Positions 34,409 through 42,800 of a DNA stretch of 64,000 nt are shown piece after piece (the stretch's first letter is position 1; each line of letters starts with the position of its first letter). Made by a program: the position numbers and the translations under genes. The notes beneath the pieces are model-generated. The model searched no databases. It was not told the origin of the DNA and saw nothing but the letters and a program-made list of their open reading frames with translations. Source of the DNA: Lysobacter capsici (lineage in GTDB: Bacteria > Pseudomonadota > Gammaproteobacteria > Xanthomonadales > Xanthomonadaceae); the NCBI RefSeq assembly GCF_018732085.1, contig NZ_CP076103.1, forward strand, positions 682,001-746,000. Reading direction: 5' to 3'.

Positions 34409-36487
34409 TCACCACACCGAGGCGCGGCGTTCGGGCGCGACGAACAGTTTCGCGTCGGCCTTCACCTCGAACGCGTCGTACCAGGCCTGCAGATTGCGCA
34501 CCACGCCATTGACCCGATAGCGCGAGGGCGAGTGATAACCGCGTTCGATGTCGGCCCGCAGCGAATCGTCCGTGTCGAGCGAGCGCCACAACTGCGCCCA
34601 GCCCAGGAAGAAGCGCTGTTCGCCATTGAACCCGTCGCGCACGGCGCGTGTGTCGATGCCGCGCGCCGCCGCATACAGGCGATACGCGTCCAGCGCCACG
34701 GTGACGCCGACCAGGTCGGCGAGGTTCTCGCCGAGGCTGCGGCGGCCGTCCAGATGCGCGCCGGGCAGCGGCGCATACGCGGAGTACTGCGTCACCAGCA
34801 CGTCGGTCTTCGCCTCGAACGCAGCGCGCGCGGGCGGCGACCACCAGTCGCGCAGATTGCCTTCGTCGTCGAAGCGCGAGCCCTGATCGTCGAAGCCGTG
34901 CGCCATCTCGTGACCGAGCACCGCGCCGATCGCGCCGAAGTTCACCGCGCTGTCGGCGCTGGCGCTGAAGGCCGGCGCTTGCAGCAGTCCGGCCGGAAAC
35001 GTCACCGCGTTGAGTTGCGGACTAAAGCTGCCGTCGACCGACTGCGGCGGCAGATGCCAGCGATACGGTCGCTTGGGGTCGCGCAGGTACAGCGCATCGA
35101 GTTCGATCTGCGCGGCCTTGAGGCGATGGATGTTGCCGATCGGATCGCCCGGCAGGATCTCGACCTCGGCGTAGTCGCGCAGGTCGTCGGGATAGCCCAG
35201 GCGCAGACTCATCCGGTCGATCTTCGCCAGCGCGCTCGCGCGCGTCGCCGGGTCCAGCCAGTCCGCCTTGGCGATGCGCGCGCGGAACGCCTGCTTCATG
35301 AAGGGCGCCATCGCTTCGACCGCGGCGCGGTCGGCCGGCTTGAAGAACTGTTCGACGTAGCGCGCGCCGACCAGTTCCGGCAGGTTCTGGCTGACGAACT
35401 GGGTGCCGCGTTCGGCGCGCGAGCGGCGGGTCTTCTGCCCGGCCAAGGTGGTGCCGTAGAACTGGAAGCTCGCGTCCTGGAACGCGGTCGGGAGCAGGTG
35501 CGCGTGGTTGTGGACCCAATGGAAGGCCAGGTACGAGCGCCAGGTGTCCACGGGGGTTGCGGCGAAGATCGCCGCGCTGTCGCGGATGGCGGTGTCGGTG
35601 TTGAGCACCACGGTGTCAACCGACGGATAGCCGCTGGCGGCGATGAACGCCTGCCAGGGGAAACCCGGCGCGTACTTCGACAACTCGTCGAACGGCATCG
35701 GGTGGTAGTTCAATTTGCGGTCGCGCAGTTGCTGCGCATTCCATTGGACCTTGGCGAGCCTGGCTTCCAAGGCCAGGATCGCCGCGGCGCGCGCCGGTCC
35801 GTCGGCGATGCCGACGCGGGCGAAGGTCTGCGCGATGTAATCGAGGTAGGCCGCGCGCTGACCGGCGTACTGGTCGTTGCCCGTATCGTAGTGGCCCGGG
35901 TTCGGCAGACCGACGATGCGGCCGTTCGCGGTCTGCTGGTCCAGGTGCAGCAGGCTGCGGCGGGTATTGCCGGCATCCAGGAACACGTAGCAGCCCACGA
36001 TGGTGTGCGATAGCGGGTGGGCCATGCGTTGCGCGACCTGGGCGTGGTCGGCGATGGCGAGGATCGCATCCAGGTCGGCGCGGATCGGCGCGAGGCCGGC
36101 GCGGTCGATCGCCGCGACGTCCGCGTAGCTGGTGTACAGGTCGGCGAGCTTGTCGCCGCGCGCGGGTTGCGCGGCGGCGGACTCGATGATGGTCTTGATG
36201 CGCGCCTCGGTGCGCAGGAACATCGCGTTCAATTCGCCGTACTGTGCATAGCCCGCGGGCCGCTCGGCGGTGTCGATCCAGCCTTGGTTGACGTACTGGA
36301 AGAAATCGTCGCCGGGTCGCAGCGTGTGGCTGATATGGCCCAGGTCGATGCCCCAGTCGGCGACGGGCGTCGGCGCGGCGGCAGCGAACGCATGCCGGGT
36401 CGCCGCGGCCAGGGGCAGCAGCGCCAGTCCCACGCAGACCCGTCGGCGGTCGAGGCGGGGGCCCGGCTGTGGTTCCCGATCGCGCAT
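34409..36487 (-). CDS. M13 (neprilysin-type) zinc metallopeptidase, exported
   Basis: A 692-residue periplasmic or secreted zinc peptidase that cleaves small peptides. The N-terminus LDRRRVCVGLALLPLAAATRHAFA has a twin-arginine-like signal. The N-terminal M13 domain begins WGIDLGHISHTLRPGDDFFQYVNQ. The catalytic domain shows VTFPAGLLQAPAF, the zinc motif VLGHEMAHGFDDQGSRFD (H-E-M-A-H) and the third ligand in GENLADLVG, and ends FVAPERRASVW with the late Trp usual in the family. The ATG follows GAGGAAGGC. It lies 130 bp downstream of the LanM of locus 2 on the same strand but has its own operator and promoter, so it may be coincidental; a role in leader or peptide processing is possible but unproven. 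Confidence 0.9.
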   Translation of the reverse strand: MRDREPQPGPRLDRRRVCVGLALLPLAAATRHAFAAAAPTPVADWGIDLGHISHTLRPGDDFFQYVNQGWIDTAERPAGYAQYGELNAMFLRTEARIKTIIESAAAQPARGDKLADLYTSYADVAAIDRAGLAPIRADLDAILAIADHAQVAQRMAHPLSHTIVGCYVFLDAGNTRRSLLHLDQQTANGRIVGLPNPGHYDTGNDQYAGQRAAYLDYIAQTFARVGIADGPARAAAILALEARLAKVQWNAQQLRDRKLNYHPMPFDELSKYAPGFPWQAFIAASGYPSVDTVVLNTDTAIRDSAAIFAATPVDTWRSYLAFHWVHNHAHLLPTAFQDASFQFYGTTLAGQKTRRSRAERGTQFVSQNLPELVGARYVEQFFKPADRAAVEAMAPFMKQAFRARIAKADWLDPATRASALAKIDRMSLRLGYPDDLRDYAEVEILPGDPIGNIHRLKAAQIELDALYLRDPKRPYRWHLPPQSVDGSFSPQLNAVTFPAGLLQAPAFSASADSAVNFGAIGAVLGHEMAHGFDDQGSRFDDEGNLRDWWSPPARAAFEAKTDVLVTQYSAYAPLPGAHLDGRRSLGENLADLVGVTVALDAYRLYAAARGIDTRAVRDGFNGEQRFFLGWAQLWRSLDTDDSLRADIERGYHSPSRYRVNGVVRNLQAWYDAFEVKADAKLFVAPERRASVW

Positions 36488-36500
36488 GCATGCCTTCCTC

Positions 36501-36520
36501 GTGACTACAGATGTAGTCAC
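36501..36520. promoter_or_regulatory. BlaI/MecI/CopY-type operator upstream of the M13 gene
   Basis: A perfect palindrome, GTGACTACA-GA-TGTAGTCAC, 14 bp before the M13 peptidase ATG. Its centre, TACANNTGTA, is the known half-site pair bound by BlaI/MecI/CopY winged-helix repressors. On the minus strand a weak promoter (TTGCAA at 36546-36541, then TAACGT at 36524-36519) overlaps it, so repressor binding would block transcription. Confidence 0.65.
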
Positions 36521-36616
36521 GTTAGCATGGCGCACGCTCTTTGCAACGAACACAGGCCGGGCCGGGGCCGGCGTGTCCGCCGGCCGCCTGGATCGTCGCC
36601 GTCGCCTTGCCGCCGC

Positions 36617-39457
36617 TCAGGCCATCGACACCCGCCGCTCCAACAGCAGCGGCGAGGCCAGTCCCGATTGCGGGTGCATGCGGTTCAAGCCATGGATCGC
36701 GCCGGACAGGCCGGTCATCAGGCCGGGCGTGAACGCGGCGCGGGTCAGGCCGCCGACCATGCCGCGATGTTCCTCGATCGAGGAGACGATCTGCGCGGTG
36801 GCTTCGTCGGGATCGGTCGCGCATTGCTGCGGATCGAGCGCGGCGGCGGTGACCAGCAATTCGCGCAGCGACATATCGCCGTGGCACAGGGTATGGCTGG
36901 TGCCCCATTGATCGCGCACGGCGACGACCGCGCGACGCATCGTCAACAGATGGCGCGGGCTGCGGGTGCGCGCGTACAGGTCGCAGGCGCTCAGGCCGAT
37001 GCCCACGCTGCCGTGGCACCAGGTCGGGAAGTTGACGCTGCCGTCGAGCTCGCGCGAATCGAACCAGTTGCGCAGGGTTTCGTCGTAGCACGATTCCTGG
37101 AAGGCGAAGCCGGCATCGGACAGCGCGCTCCAGCGCGCGCGTTGCTGCGCATCGCCGGCGCCGGCCAGGACCAGTCGCGCCAGCGCCCAGGCGATGCCGG
37201 TGGCGCCATGGGAAAAGCCGTTCGACGGTTCCGGCGATCCGGTGGTCGGCCAGCGTGCGCCGCGTTCGTCGACGATCGCGCCGGCTTCCAGCCGCTGCGC
37301 CGCGCGCGTGGCCAGCGCGGTCCAACGCGCGTCGCCGGTGGCCTCGGCCAGTCCCAGCAGCGGCACGATGGCGCCGGCGGCGCCGTCGATGATGTCGAAG
37401 TGGTCGTCGTCGTCGAAGCCGCGCCGTTCGAGCGCCTGCGCGCTCGCGACCGCGTGCGGCAGCAGTTCCGGCCGCCGCAGCAGATCGTGCAGGGTCAGCC
37501 AGGTCCACACCTGCGAGGCGTAACCGGTGAAGCCGCCGACTTTGTCGGGCACGTCGATCGCTTCCATCGCGATCTGGCTTTGCAGCGCGCCCTCCAGCGC
37601 CTGCTCGACCCCGTCCACCGGATCGGCGCGGCCGTGTTCGACCTCGTGCTGATAGCCGGCCAGCACCACCGCGACGCCGCCGAGCCCGAAGTACAGGTCG
37701 GCGCGCACCGGCTGCACCAGCCAGCCGCTCTGGGTGATCTCCGGGGTGATCCAGGTGGTGGAGCCGTCGTCGCCGCGCACCGCCAGCCGCAGCAAGCGCG
37801 CGATCGCCTCGGCCGCGACCTTGCGCCGGCGCGTCTCGAGCTGATCGCGATGCGGATGACGGGCGACGTAGCGATGGCCGCTGCGTTCTTCTTCGCGATC
37901 GCGGATGCGCTGGTTGAGGTCGGTGGCGACCAGCGCGCTGCGGATCGTCAGTTCTTCCAGATCGCTGCGCATGCCGCGCCAGTCGACCAGCACGCCGTCG
38001 ATGCGGTCCGCGCTCAGCGGCTCGACGAAGATCGGCACGTCGCCGTAGCGCAGCGCGTCGATCTCGGCGAGGATATCGATCTGGCTGGAACGTTCGTTGG
38101 GCGCCATGATCGCGTTGCGTTCGAACAGGTCGCGCGCGCGTTCGATCGCCTCGGCTTCCTTGTGCAGCGACGCTGGGTGCCACAGCATGCGCCCGACTTC
38201 CACGTAGGCGCGGGTGGTGCGGCGGATGTCGCGCACCTTGCAGCCTTCGAAACCGGCGAGCAGCGGCGCGAGTTCGCCGGCCTGGTCGAGCCGGCGCAGG
38301 CGCGCGGTGCTGGCGAGGAAGCCCTCGCTGATTTCGTCCCAGTAACGCGACACGTCCGGACGCGGGCTCGGGTGGTTCTGGGCGACGTCGACATCGATCT
38401 CGACGACTTTCAATCGCGCCTGGGTCGTGCCTTCGTCGACGATGGTCGGCGCGCGCACTTTGGGCTGTTGATCGGGCAGCGCGCCGGCGGCGGACATGTC
38501 GACGCCTTCGAAGCCGAGCGCGCGGGTGCGGAACGGCACGATGCCGGTACGCAGCACCGAATTGCGGATCAGCGACTGGGCGAAATCGAAGGCCTGGCCG
38601 TAAGGCGTGGGCGCCGCGGGCGGCACGATCTCGAACAGGCTTTCCACGTCGATCACCACCGGCACCGGGCCGACCGCGATCAGGTTTTCCAGATGGATGT
38701 CGGTGCCGCCGAGCAGGCGCAGCACCGCGAGCCAATGGCCCAGGCCGCGATAGAACGTGCGCAGCTCCTCGTCGTTGTCGCAGTAACGATGCTTGGCGAA
38801 CGCGGCCCAGCCGTAGCGGTCGCGGTCGAGCACCGCGGGCACGTAGACGCGATGGGGCTCGTCGCCGAACACCTGCGCGAGGAAATGTTCGAGCGCGGCG
38901 TCCACGCGCAACGAGCGCGGTTTATACATGATCGCACCGCCGTGCACCGACAGCTTGGCGACGGTCTGGCCGCCGTCGTGCAGGTCGCCCTGGCCGAGCG
39001 AGAATCCGGTGAGTTCTCCGGCCGGGCCGCCGAGCAGCGGCGCGAGCAGGTCGCGGTCGGCGACGAAGCGCTCGACCAGCCGTTCGATCGCCTGGCGTTG
39101 CTGCTCGAGCGCGCGCTGCAATCGCGCGCGCAGCGGCGGGTAGCGGCGGTCGAGGTGGTCGGTGAACGCAGGCAGCAGGCAGTGCTCGACGAACTGGGCA
39201 AACTGGCCGGCGTCGTCGTGCGCGGTGAGCTCGCCCGCGCGTCGGGCCGCGTGCAGTTCCAGCAGCAGCACGCGATTGAGTTTGAGCCGGGTGTTGTTGT
39301 ACAGCGCCTCGTCGGCGGCGGCCTGGATCAGTGCGGTCTCGGCGGGCGACAGCTGCGTCGACAACGTCGCCAGGCGTGCGGTGAAGGTGGCGCGCGCGGG
39401 CGCGGCGAAATGATCGATGATGCGGGCGAACGCATCGGTTGAAACCGTTTCGCTCAT
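36617..39457 (-). CDS. lanM: Class II lanthipeptide synthetase LanM (locus 2)
   Basis: A 946-residue LanM. The dehydratase half shows LLGGPAGELTGFSLGQGD, IMYKPRSLRVDAALEHFL, TDIHLENLIAVG, VVIDVESLFEIV, GRMLWHPASLHKEA and GDVPIFVEP. The cyclase half shows GLGGVAVVLAGY, NGFSHGATGIAWALARL, WCHGSVGIGLSACD with Cys814 and LCHGDMSLRELLV with Cys858-His859, the zinc site. It aligns along its whole length with the locus 1 enzyme but is clearly diverged, so the two are paralogues or separate acquisitions. It follows its precursor gene by 153 bp, with a hairpin between them. No LanT exporter lies next to it. Confidence 0.93.
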   Translation of the reverse strand: MSETVSTDAFARIIDHFAAPARATFTARLATLSTQLSPAETALIQAAADEALYNNTRLKLNRVLLLELHAARRAGELTAHDDAGQFAQFVEHCLLPAFTDHLDRRYPPLRARLQRALEQQRQAIERLVERFVADRDLLAPLLGGPAGELTGFSLGQGDLHDGGQTVAKLSVHGGAIMYKPRSLRVDAALEHFLAQVFGDEPHRVYVPAVLDRDRYGWAAFAKHRYCDNDEELRTFYRGLGHWLAVLRLLGGTDIHLENLIAVGPVPVVIDVESLFEIVPPAAPTPYGQAFDFAQSLIRNSVLRTGIVPFRTRALGFEGVDMSAAGALPDQQPKVRAPTIVDEGTTQARLKVVEIDVDVAQNHPSPRPDVSRYWDEISEGFLASTARLRRLDQAGELAPLLAGFEGCKVRDIRRTTRAYVEVGRMLWHPASLHKEAEAIERARDLFERNAIMAPNERSSQIDILAEIDALRYGDVPIFVEPLSADRIDGVLVDWRGMRSDLEELTIRSALVATDLNQRIRDREEERSGHRYVARHPHRDQLETRRRKVAAEAIARLLRLAVRGDDGSTTWITPEITQSGWLVQPVRADLYFGLGGVAVVLAGYQHEVEHGRADPVDGVEQALEGALQSQIAMEAIDVPDKVGGFTGYASQVWTWLTLHDLLRRPELLPHAVASAQALERRGFDDDDHFDIIDGAAGAIVPLLGLAEATGDARWTALATRAAQRLEAGAIVDERGARWPTTGSPEPSNGFSHGATGIAWALARLVLAGAGDAQQRARWSALSDAGFAFQESCYDETLRNWFDSRELDGSVNFPTWCHGSVGIGLSACDLYARTRSPRHLLTMRRAVVAVRDQWGTSHTLCHGDMSLRELLVTAAALDPQQCATDPDEATAQIVSSIEEHRGMVGGLTRAAFTPGLMTGLSGAIHGLNRMHPQSGLASPLLLERRVSMA

Positions 39458-39565
39458 CGGAGCTGCGAATCCTTGCGGTGGGACGGAACCGCCCGCGTCG
39501 CGCGGGCGATCATCGGCGGGACGTCATTGCGGGCACGTCTTCGATCACAGTGTCATCGACAAGAA

Positions 39566-39596
39566 CGCGCAGCCGTGCGCGAGGCCCGGCTGCGCG
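39566..39596 (-). terminator. Hairpin between precursor and lanM of locus 2
   Basis: Inverted repeat CGCGCAGCCG / CGGCTGCGCG with an 11-nt loop, 15 bp after the precursor stop. This place is typical for a partial terminator that gives more precursor than synthetase mRNA. No T-run is seen. Confidence 0.5.
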
Positions 39597-39610
39597 CGGT
39601 TACGGACAAC

Positions 39611-39820
39611 TCAGCAGCAAGCGCAACCGCCGCCGAAGCTGCAGGTGGTCTTGCCGAGGGTGCCGCACGCGCCGAGCGTGGCGCGCATGTCGGTGCTGCC
39701 GAGCGCCGCTTCGGCTACGGCCTGACCTTCGATGTAGAGCGAACCGGCCGGGTTGTCCTGGCCGTCGATGCTGTCGGAACCATTGAGCCAGCCGGAAACG
39801 ACGTCGTCATTGTTCTGCAT
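39611..39820 (-). CDS. Class II lanthipeptide precursor peptide (locus 2)
   Basis: A 69-residue peptide from an ATG with AAGGAG 9 nt upstream, immediately ahead of lanM of locus 2. The C-terminus is a Ser/Thr/Cys/Gly-rich core ending CGTLGKTTCSFGGGCACC; all five Cys (52, 60, 66, 68, 69) lie there. Candidate dehydration sites are T48, T54, T58, T59 and S61. The leader has Trp11 and the block DNPAGSLYIEGQAVAEAA (22-39), homologous to the locus 1 leader, then an LGST stretch. The leader/core boundary is not obvious because there is no classical double-glycine directly before the core. Number and topology of rings are unknown. Confidence 0.82.
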   Translation of the reverse strand: MQNNDDVVSGWLNGSDSIDGQDNPAGSLYIEGQAVAEAALGSTDMRATLGACGTLGKTTCSFGGGCACC

Positions 39821-40259
39821 TGCCCTATCTCCTTTTTGGGGTTCATTTAGAAGCGCGAATTCGGACAAGCCCTCTCCGGCCTGCGAGTCGAACCGTTCCG
39901 AATGTGGCGTATCAACGCGTGCGGCGCCTGCATCCGGCCAAGCTTTGCGAGTGTCGGCAAGATGCGTTGTGGCACCGCACGGCTACGCTGCGCGCGAAGC
40001 GCAATGTGCGTCAACTGTTATTTTGGTTGTGCGTTGCAGCACGTGCTGCGCGAGCGAAACAAACTGTGATTGGCGTCGTAGGTGAACGCGACGCAGGTTG
40101 GCTGAACAGGCGAAAGCCGTTGCGCGAGGATTTCAGTCGCCGAACGCGAGGCGACGCATGCGGCGCGTGCCGAGGTCGACGCGGGTTTCGGCCGCTGGGT
40201 CCAATGACTGCCGGCAGGGCGAGTGCTCTGCCGGCGTGGATCGCGTCATCGGACGTCGG
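39821..40259. other. Gene-free stretch upstream of the locus 2 precursor
   Basis: About 440 bp without a credible gene; it separates the precursor from a small secreted-protein gene on the same strand. A TTGACG box on the minus strand (40014-40009) is a possible -35 element, without a good -10 partner. Confidence 0.35.
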
Positions 40260-40499
40260 TTACGGCACCGGACCGTAGTAAGCGTCGATCAAGGTCAGAT
40301 ACCCGTACACGCTGTGATCCACGGTGGGGGCGCAGCGCGATCGCGACAGGAACTCGTATACCCCGCTGTTATCGGACTGATAGATGCAGTGCCAGTACGA
40401 TGCGGGAAATGCGGCGACTCGATCGTTCGTTCCGTCGGCGAGCGCCGCGCCCGAGAAGCACAGCGCCATCAGCACCGCTGCGCACGATAATCTGTTCAT
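40260..40499 (-). CDS. Small secreted protein of unknown function
   Basis: A 79-residue protein with a clear signal peptide (MNRLSCAAVLMALCFSGAALA-DG) and AAAAAGGAA ribosome site before the ATG. The mature part is only about 58 residues, with two Cys (YWHCIYQ and RSRCAPT) that could form a disulfide, and several aromatic residues, ending LIDAYYGPVP. I do not recognise the family. It lies 440 bp upstream of lanthipeptide precursor 2 on the same strand, so a link to that locus is possible but unsupported. Confidence 0.65.
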   Translation of the reverse strand: MNRLSCAAVLMALCFSGAALADGTNDRVAAFPASYWHCIYQSDNSGVYEFLSRSRCAPTVDHSVYGYLTLIDAYYGPVP

Positions 40500-40716
40500 T
40501 GGCGAATTCCTTTTTCAGGTGGGATGCCGGACGGCCTGTCCGGTCCGCCCACCCTAGACAGGCATCGGCGTCTACGCCATCGGGTTTTTTCGCTTGATGG
40601 ACGCAGTGCGCGTTGGGCGACGACATTGCGTCGCAAATCGGCCGCCGATCACATCGATGAATCCGGGTGTTCGCCGCAGCCGCGTCATCGACTGGGCAAC
40701 GTCGCCGACATGGCGC

Positions 40717-41676
40717 TCAAAACTCGCAGGCGTCCCAACCCGGTGGCGTGGTGTTGGTCGAAGGGCCGCGAAAGTCGCGCAGCTTCGTCTGCGCCCAGTC
40801 GTCGGCGTCGGCGCGTTGCGCCGGGCTCAGGTTCGCCGCGATGGCGGCCAGTTGCTGGTCGAGCTGGGCGATGCGGTGTTGTTCCGCGCCCAGCCGATAC
40901 AGCTTGAGGTAGCGGTAGTGCTGCGCCGGATCGGTGCCGACCACGCCGGCGAGCAGGCCTTGCGCGCCCGGTTCGTAGGCCTTCTGCAGCAGGTCGACGA
41001 CTCGCCAGTCGCCCTTGGCCAGGCCGGCGTCGATCATCGAGGTCGCGGCGGCGCGGTAGTTGCGGATCGAATCGGGATGCTTGAGCAGGCTGCGCGCGTC
41101 GTACAGCGGGCCGCGTTCGAGGTAGCACGCGCGCGCGCGCTCGTCGCCCAGGCGCGCGGCCTGGGCGATGTTCGGCACCAGGCTGTCGAGCATCGCGTCG
41201 TTGACGCCGTCGCACAGTTGCAGGCTGTTGCTTTCCGCCTGCCTACGCAGTTCCACCGCATCGAGCAGCATCTGGTAGGTGCGCAGCTGCGCCGGGCTCA
41301 TGCCCTCGGTGGACTTGCGGGTGAGCGTGTCGGTGGCGTTCGCGTTCTTCCATTGGGTGGCGCGCAGCTGAGTGCATTGATTGAGATCGCGCAGCAGGCG
41401 TCCGGCCGCGTCGACGTCGCCGGCATTCGCGCGGGCCTGCAGCTTGGCGAAGGTGTCCTTCAACGGCGTCCCGGCGGTCGGCAATACGCCGCCTTTGATG
41501 ACCTTGGGCGGGGCGTTGAAATCGGGCGTGGGTCCGGGCGCGGCGACGTCGGCGCTGTCGGTGCCGATCGGCGCGGTGGCCTGGGGCCGGCTTACCTGCG
41601 TGCGTCCGACGAAATACGCGCCGGCCACCGCGGCGATCACGGCCGCGCCCAACAAGATCGATCGCTTCATCTGCAT
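40717..41676 (-). CDS. Membrane-anchored protein, tandem paralogue A
   Basis: A 319-residue protein with one N-terminal hydrophobic anchor (SILLGAAVIAAVAGAYFVG) followed by a low-complexity Pro/Ala linker and a helical periplasmic domain of about 250 residues. Blocks such as DTFAKLQARANAGDVDAAGRL, ARLGDERARACYLERGPLYDA and KGDWRVVDLLQKAYEPGAQ recall the short alpha-alpha repeats of Sel1-like proteins without matching them cleanly. The neighbouring upstream gene encodes a clear paralogue with the same order of blocks. Function unknown. The pair lies downstream of secreted proteins and a FecI/FecR/TonB receptor system on the same strand. Confidence 0.65.
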   Translation of the reverse strand: MQMKRSILLGAAVIAAVAGAYFVGRTQVSRPQATAPIGTDSADVAAPGPTPDFNAPPKVIKGGVLPTAGTPLKDTFAKLQARANAGDVDAAGRLLRDLNQCTQLRATQWKNANATDTLTRKSTEGMSPAQLRTYQMLLDAVELRRQAESNSLQLCDGVNDAMLDSLVPNIAQAARLGDERARACYLERGPLYDARSLLKHPDSIRNYRAAATSMIDAGLAKGDWRVVDLLQKAYEPGAQGLLAGVVGTDPAQHYRYLKLYRLGAEQHRIAQLDQQLAAIAANLSPAQRADADDWAQTKLRDFRGPSTNTTPPGWDACEF

Positions 41677-41722
41677 AAGGTCCGGTCAGCGCGGGTCGGC
41701 CCACGGTCGATCGTGGGCGAGG

Positions 41723-42718
41723 TCATTCGTAGGGAAACACGCAAGGGTCCCACAGCGGTCCGTCCGCGCCGATCGGCTTGCCCTGGAAATTGCGGGTGAA
41801 GGTCTGTTCGGCCCAGGCATCGGCCTGGGTGATCTGGGCGGCGCTGAGTTTCATCGACGCCGCGCGCAGGTCCTTGTCGAGTTGCGCCGGATCCGCCGCC
41901 GCGGGGTCGGACGCCGCGCCGAGGCGGAACAGCTTGAGGTAGCGATAGCGCTGGTACGCCTCCTTGCCCACCACCGCCGACAGCAGATTGGCCGCGCCGG
42001 GCTCGTAGGCGCCGCGCAGCAGATTGACCACTTGCCAGTCGCCGTTTTCGATGCCGGTGTCGATCATCTGCTGCGCGCTGCGCCGGTAGTCGCCCAGCCG
42101 CTGCGGATGATCGAGCAGGCTGGCCTGATCGTAGTTCGGGCCGCGGTCGAGGTAGCACGCGCGTGCGTAGGCGTCGCCCAGTTGCGCGGCGCGTTGCAGG
42201 TTCGGCACCAGGCTGTCGAGCATGTCGGCGCTGGCGCCGTCGCACAGCGCGCGCAGGCCGCCGAGGTTGTGTCCGCGCGATTCGACCGCGTCGAGCTGGG
42301 CGCGGTAGTTTCTGAGCTGCTGCGCAGTCATGGTGTCGACGGCCTGGCCGAGCAGTTCGTCGGAGAGTTTGGCGTTGTCGCGATCCAGGCGCTCGTAGCG
42401 GCGGCACAGGTCGAGATCGCGGGACAGCCGGGTCGCCGCGGCCGCATCGCCGGCGTTGGCGCGGGCCTGCAGGTCGGCGAACACGTATTTCAATGGTGTG
42501 CGCGGGGCCGGCAGTTTCTGCGCGGCGCCGGAGTTCGCGGCGGTCGTCGGCGCGGGTTTGGCCAGGCGGTTCGCCACTTCGGACGACGCGGCGACGGCGT
42601 CCACGCCGCCGGCCGCGGGGTCCATCGCGGGCGCGCCTTGCACGCGGCCGCCGAAATAGCCGGCGGCCGCGGCGACCGCGGCCAGCATGATCGCGGCGGC
42701 TATGTTCCGGCCGCGCAT
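41723..42718 (-). CDS. Membrane-anchored protein, tandem paralogue B
   Basis: A 331-residue protein read from the ATG directly before its hydrophobic anchor (NIAAAIMLAAVAAAAGYFGG). It parallels paralogue A block by block: YVFADLQARANAGDAAAATRL, AAQLGDAYARACYLDRGPNYD, ENGDWQVVNLLRGAYEPGAANLL and RYRYLKLFRLGA all have counterparts at equivalent places. Both end in a short segment with a lone Cys (WDPCVFPYE here, WDACEF in A). The pattern shows a gene duplication followed by divergence. A 47-bp gap separates the two, so they are probably co-transcribed. No enzymatic motif is visible. Confidence 0.65.
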   Translation of the reverse strand: MRGRNIAAAIMLAAVAAAAGYFGGRVQGAPAMDPAAGGVDAVAASSEVANRLAKPAPTTAANSGAAQKLPAPRTPLKYVFADLQARANAGDAAAATRLSRDLDLCRRYERLDRDNAKLSDELLGQAVDTMTAQQLRNYRAQLDAVESRGHNLGGLRALCDGASADMLDSLVPNLQRAAQLGDAYARACYLDRGPNYDQASLLDHPQRLGDYRRSAQQMIDTGIENGDWQVVNLLRGAYEPGAANLLSAVVGKEAYQRYRYLKLFRLGAASDPAAADPAQLDKDLRAASMKLSAAQITQADAWAEQTFTRNFQGKPIGADGPLWDPCVFPYE

Positions 42719-42730
42719 CGCGCTACGACT

Positions 42731-42758
42731 GCGCAGCGGTTCTCGCGAACCGCTGCGC
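42731..42758 (-). terminator. Strong hairpin between secreted-protein gene and paralogue B
   Basis: A perfect 12-bp stem, GCGCAGCGGTTC / GAACCGCTGCGC, around a four-base loop. It lies 42 bp after the upstream gene's stop and ends 13 bp before the ATG of paralogue B, so it may terminate the former or mask translation of the latter. Confidence 0.55.
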
Positions 42759-42800
42759 ATCCGAGATGAAACCCACTCGATGCATCGACAACCATTCCAC

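Noticed and set aside
36017..39442. A 1141-residue open frame on the plus strand across the M13 and lanM genes
   Set aside because: It is antisense to two genes with complete catalytic motifs, and its translation is Arg/Gly/Val-rich without any domain pattern; a typical high-GC shadow frame.
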